Positions 59,668-64,000 of a DNA stretch of 64,000 nucleotides are shown here, piece by piece (position 1 is the first letter of the stretch; the number at the start of each line of letters is the position of its first letter). The notes beneath the pieces are model-generated. The model ran no database searches and was not told the origin of the DNA. It was given only the letters and a program-made list of their open reading frames with translations. Source of the stretch: Gongronella butleri (lineage: Eukaryota > Mucoromycota > Mucoromycetes > Mucorales > Cunninghamellaceae); assembly GCA_025201375.1 (NCBI GenBank), contig JAIWZP010000022.1:124001-188000 (forward strand). Direction: 5' to 3'. A program made the translations under genes and the position numbers.

Positions 59668-62562
59668 TCAGTCATTGGTTGGATGCACGGGTTCTGAGGC
59701 CATGGAGCTTGTCGGGCTGGCAGGGACCATGGAGAACGACGGGGCAAACAGGTAGCTGGCGTCATCATCGGCGGGCAACATGTCATTTGTGCGATTCGGA
59801 TTGAAATTGACCTTCGTTGTGATCGTGTTGCCTAGCTCGGCTTGCAATTCACGCACGGCAAGGATCGACTGGCGTCGGCAAGCCGCGGCTTGCATCTGGA
59901 TCGATTGCGGCTGCAATTGCTGCTCCATTTCCATCGATTTGGCAAACAGATCGTCGGGATCCGCCAAGGTTGAAAGTGCTCGTGTGGCCTGGCGACTCAG
60001 GTACGTCAAACCCACCTGGTATGACGCATTCATCCATCCAAAGCCCTCGCGAGGCACAAACTTGAAATCTGTGCCTTGATTGCCATACTCCACCTCCACT
60101 TTGTGCGACAAGGACACCACGTCGTACTTTTCGGGCACCACGCCATTGAATTCGACAAACGACTTGGTGATCCTTATTTTAAAAAATACGCAAGGTCAGT
60201 GCATTTTCTTTTTTTTTTTTTGCTACTCTATCACTTTTTTTTCCTATCACTTTTTTCCTGTCTCTTTACATGTATAGCCAGCGGTATGCCAGACGATTCG
60301 CAACCTCGGTCATCTCATAGCGCGCAAATCCCTCCCAGGCAAGGATCTGATGAGGCGCCCAGCCAAATGGAAAATCCCATTGCCGATTGGGTCTATCCAA
60401 CGTGATGTGCCCACGCGATTTCTCCGTGCCTAGAGGAAAAACGACAGGTGGAGATGAGAACGACGCGCTTGAACACGTGTTTGACGCGCTTTTGACCACG
60501 ATTTTGCGTGTTTTTTAAAAATTGTTTGAAATTATGCGTTTTTTTTCCTCTTTGTTCTTACCGCTAACAAGGCCACCCTTGTTTTCAAACTTGTATAGAG
60601 ACCGTGTAGTGAGAGCCTCGGCCTGCTCGGCACTTGCGCAACCTGCCCACAGCGCCCAATAGGCTGTGACGCTCTCGTACGAGATTTGCTTTTTCTTGAT
60701 GGTGTCATAGTCGTAATAGAGGCTGTCGCGCTCATTCCACAAGTACTTGTTGATGCGATCCTTTCTGTCCTGGGCACGCGCAAGCCATTGGTCGCTTGTC
60801 TGTGGCACGCCGTGCATGTCTTTGAGGTCGCCGCCCAGTAAATGGTCAATGGCATCGCCAATGTCCATTTCGTACCTGTAGAGCAGCGCATTCAGGTCAA
60901 TGGTGGCCAGATCGCCACACACATCGTCCAATCGATAAGTGGTATCGTGGCCGGATTCGCGCACCCCGCGATCGTGCAAAAAATACGAATCGAGCGCGGG
61001 CTCGCGGATCTCGCCGCTGGTATACCGCGCGTCATACTCGCTGATCGAGAGCCCGGCGCGCTGGGCATATTGCGTTATCACGTGGTCAAAGTGCGACGCT
61101 TCTGTTTCCGGTGGAATGCCCAATCCATCGGGCCGATACCGCGACAGGCCTGTGGCCTCGTCCAATCGTGGCGACGACATCCATATCTCGTGGTACTCCT
61201 TGATCGCCGCTTGCAGCATGCGCCGCAGCCAGTCTTCGTTGCTCTCGCCGTCTTGTTCTTCATCGAGCTGGTCATTTTGTTGCAATTCCTTATACACACG
61301 CAACGCCATGTCCGTAAACAACGGCGGCTGCGAGCGGCACAAGTAATACGACCGATTGGCATTCAGGATCTTGCCATAGTGCTTGATTTCAAACGCAAAA
61401 TGCTCGCACATGTTCTTGGCCAAGTCAATGTACCCATCGAGAATCAGCCCAAGCGCCGAAAAATACGAATCCCATCCGTACATCTCGTTGAAACGGCCGC
61501 CAGGCACCACAAACGACAAACCCTCCAAGTCGGAGGCATCACTGACACCATTGGACATGCCATTGGCGTCTCGGCGTGGACGCATGGCAAGCGCGAGGAT
61601 GCCTGGTCGGTCATTGATGTCGCGCACGAATTCTGCAGTAATGTCCTCGGGCAAATACTCGACTTGAAGGTCTTTGAGGTGTGGACGCTCGTCGCGTGCA
61701 CGGCGATAATAATCATAGATGGCTTTCTCGCCATGTGGCACGTAAATACGCGGTCGATTGTCCGTGGCCGCTGTGCGATCCTTGGTGTCTGCGCAGATCC
61801 GCTCAAGACCATCTGCATCCATGCATCGCGTCAAATTGCGCCAAAACGTGTTGCGGATCATGCGCGAAAGACGCGTCACCGGGTTCTCGCTGAGACGCGC
61901 CTCGTCCAACACGATAAATTTGCGCCCATAGTCCTCCGCAAGTGTCAATTCTTGCAAAAGATTCGATAACATGTAATTGCCGCGAATGCCAAGCTTCCGG
62001 TACCCTCCCGAGTCGGCGGTGCCAAGCGAGATTGTCTAGAGAGTAGGAATGTCAGACCTTTTTTTTTTTTTTTTTTTTTTGCTTTTTTGGTGTGACTTGT
62101 CACCTTTGGCCCACGATCCTCAATGGTGATGCGCAAATCATTATCTGTGTCCTCGCGCTCCAGGATCCGCTGCCGCGTCTCGGCCACATTGATCAAAAAT
62201 TTGCGAGCTTTGCTTTGGTCCTCTGCACGGGCCCAACAAACAAACACAAAAAAAAAAACATGAAACTGAGTAAAATCACACATCGATCCACTTTTTTTTT
62301 CTTCTCTTTTACCATGAGACGCCCGTCGCAACACAGACTCCTCTTCGTCATCACGAGTATACAACGCAGGTATCTGAAAAAAAAAAAACCAAGAAAAAAT
62401 CCACGTCAGTGTGACCATGCGATTGGAATTTTACACAAGCGAGCACGGGCTCCCGCTCAAGACGTGATCACTTGCCGTATTTGTCCTTATGCGGGTCCTT
62501 GTGGTGCCATAGTAGCTAGAAGGGCATCCAAAGACTTCATCTTGAGATCCATTGGAAGCCAT
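59668..62562 (-). CDS. Neutral trehalase (GH37)
   Basis: This is the cytosolic neutral trehalase that hydrolyses trehalose to glucose after stress or at germination. Well-supported exons are 62373-62313, 62222-62104, 62035-60562, 60429-60270 and 60172-59668 (772 residues from the first of these). [21 protein letters not shown] is the Ca-binding-like segment of fungal neutral trehalases. [15 protein letters not shown] and [13 protein letters not shown] are the two GH37 signatures, with [31 protein letters not shown] and GVVPEKYDV between and after. The last intron ends in AAG. The first exon is unresolved: ATG 62562 ([10 protein letters not shown]) lies in one frame, while DPHKDKYGK, which looks like family sequence, lies in another. 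The N-terminal regulatory (phosphorylation) region therefore cannot be stated. Confidence 0.93.
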
Positions 62563-64000
62563 TGCGCCATGCAAAAATCAAAAAGATAGAAAAACAAAAG
62601 AAATGTATCCTGCAAACATCCAATTCCAACCCCAATTTCAGGCTAATGCGTTGGAAAATCAAACCCTTGCAAAAAGAAAAAAAAGGCCATGTTGCCCGGC
62701 AATGCCATTTGTGCCGACCCAATTGAGACAAAAATGGCGGCTGGCATTTGTCGCCTTGACGGTGATAGACCTGTCTCAATTCATGAGCCATGCATTTCTT
62801 TGTATTTTTTTTTTACTTTTATTCTTTCATATGATTGCAATGTTGCATTTTACTTTTTCAGTGGGCGTCATCTAAAACTGATCCAAAATAGAAAGGGGGG
62901 TGGATGCAAAGTAGAAGAAATAAAAAAAAGGGTTGGGGCATGAAGACTAAAGGCGGGGAATTCATGCATTGGCCAGCACGGGCTTGCACTTTCTGTCTGG
63001 CTTTCACATGTCTCTCATTTTTGCAACCCCGTATTTGGCCTGGATGTACGACGTGGTCTCGCCGCTCGCCAAGTTGACTAGGCTTTTTTGACTTTTTCCT
63101 GGTGTCAGGTGTGCTTGCATTTAGCCCATGGATAACGACTTGTGTTTTGCCAAGGGCCCCCATTTCCCCTTTTTTTTTCCCATTCAGAAGCATGAACAAG
63201 GCAAAGTCTGGGTTTTTGCGCGGCGAGCAAAAGCAAATCGCGCAACCTTGGCAATCAGGGCGTGCTTCCCCACACAACTGGGTAAATCAGATCCATATAG
63301 GCGGAGCCTCAACCTTTGGCGGGTACACGGACGCGCAATGGCGACAGCCACGTGATTATAGGCTGAAAGAAAATAATGCACTCATCTTTCTGCAGCGCGA
63401 CGTAATCTGGAGGTCAGCTATTCTCGCTAATGAGCTCACGTTGAGCCCGCTGCTTATAGCAAAGTTTCATTTTTAGAAGCATCAATGCACGGTTGGGGTT
63501 CTGCAATCCCCCCTTTTTTGCCTTTTCCGTGCTCTTTCAAATGACAAGATCGCGGACAAAAGGGCGAACAATGGGTTGGGAAAAGAAAAAAAAGAGAGCG
63601 AGGCACGCCACGCTTGCGTGCCAGCAAAAAGGCGCGTCAAAAAGCAAAAAGGCGTCGTGCACGCGCGTACCAATGTGTGCCTGGATTGTCTGTTGATTTT
63701 AGGTTGACAGCTCTGAAACACAGAGTCGGCTGGGTAGATCACAGTCCCTCTCCTTGCATGTTCGCTCAGCGCCCCCTCATCAATGCACACGTTTGGAGCG
63801 TGGCATCGTTAAATTGTAGGTTATTCTTTTTTTTTACTTTTTTTTTTTGCAGGGCAACATGAAATTCTCACAAAGGGAGCACACAGCCCAACGCCTCCAT
63901 GCCAAATGGGGCAATCCGTACCCAAAGAGCCAAGCTTGGGGGGGGAGTGCGCCATGGCCGAAACGTCAAGCGCAAAGCGGATATTGGTTTTTTTCGTTTT
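62563..64000. other. Trehalase upstream region and right-hand spacer, no gene seen
   Basis: No frame with recognisable protein character. There are several A-rich and T-rich runs and a T-tract followed by CAG at about 63840-63852 that could be an intron end of a gene continuing beyond the window, but I cannot support a call. Confidence 0.35.

Noticed and set aside
62536..62570. Alternative trehalase start at the ATG at 62570
   Set aside because: Its frame runs into a TAA after 27 codons and does not match fungal trehalase N-termini better than the ATG at 62562.

Overview
This is a stretch of a fungal nuclear genome, most likely from an early-diverging lineage (Mucoromycota, Mucorales-like). 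The evidence is interrupted genes with short introns (mostly 56-120 bp, GT-AG, a few GC-AG or ending AAG), pyrimidine-rich leaders, long poly-T/poly-A runs between genes, a cytosolic fungal-type acetyl-CoA carboxylase, a fungal neutral trehalase, fungal transcription-factor domains, a WRKY-GCM1-type zinc finger and TnpB/Fanzor-like genes. No prokaryotic operon, CRISPR array, rRNA or tRNA was seen. Genus-level assignment is inference.

Layout. 0-3.3 kb: 3' half of acetyl-CoA carboxylase (carboxyltransferase end). 4.0-5.7 kb: a fold-back repeat, with related copies at 11.2-13.0 and 32.4-35.7 kb. 5.8-10.6 kb: NIP7 (ribosome biogenesis), a small chromodomain-like gene, a 44-codon membrane micro-ORF behind a TATA box, and an 845-aa transcription-factor-like protein with a long Asp-Asn repeat. 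14.4-23.9 kb: two convergent secreted Thr-rich proteins, one of them a 1,933-aa mucin-like protein made of near-identical 65/66-residue repeats; both end in the same unrecognised Cys-rich domain. 26-32 kb: a compact housekeeping cluster of TMX2-like, TMEM41A-like VTT, ZNHIT2, TMEM41B-like VTT and CCDC12/Cwf18. 37.3-40.9 kb: a seven-helix receptor and the splicing factor CWC24/RNF113. 41.5-46.3 kb: a cluster of TnpB/Fanzor-like sequences, one with a long open frame and two decayed. 48-53 kb: an F-box-like protein, a small predicted mitochondrial protein and a WRKY-GCM1-like transcription factor. 54.9-62.6 kb: a Zn2Cys6 transcription factor, a CtIP/Ctp1/Sae2 homologue and neutral trehalase, all on the minus strand.

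Functional themes. The housekeeping genes cover lipid synthesis, ribosome and spliceosome assembly (NIP7, ZNHIT2, CCDC12, CWC24), ER membrane proteins (TMX2-like and two VTT proteins), DNA end resection and trehalose breakdown. Accessory DNA sits between them as clear islands: fold-back repeats, Fanzor-like remnants, repeat-built cell-surface proteins, and several AT-richer kilobase-scale deserts that look like decayed repeats. The most interesting parts are the Fanzor cluster and the pair of secreted proteins with a shared novel C-terminal domain. Exon boundaries were worked out by hand from splice signals, reading phase and family knowledge; they are internally consistent but untested.
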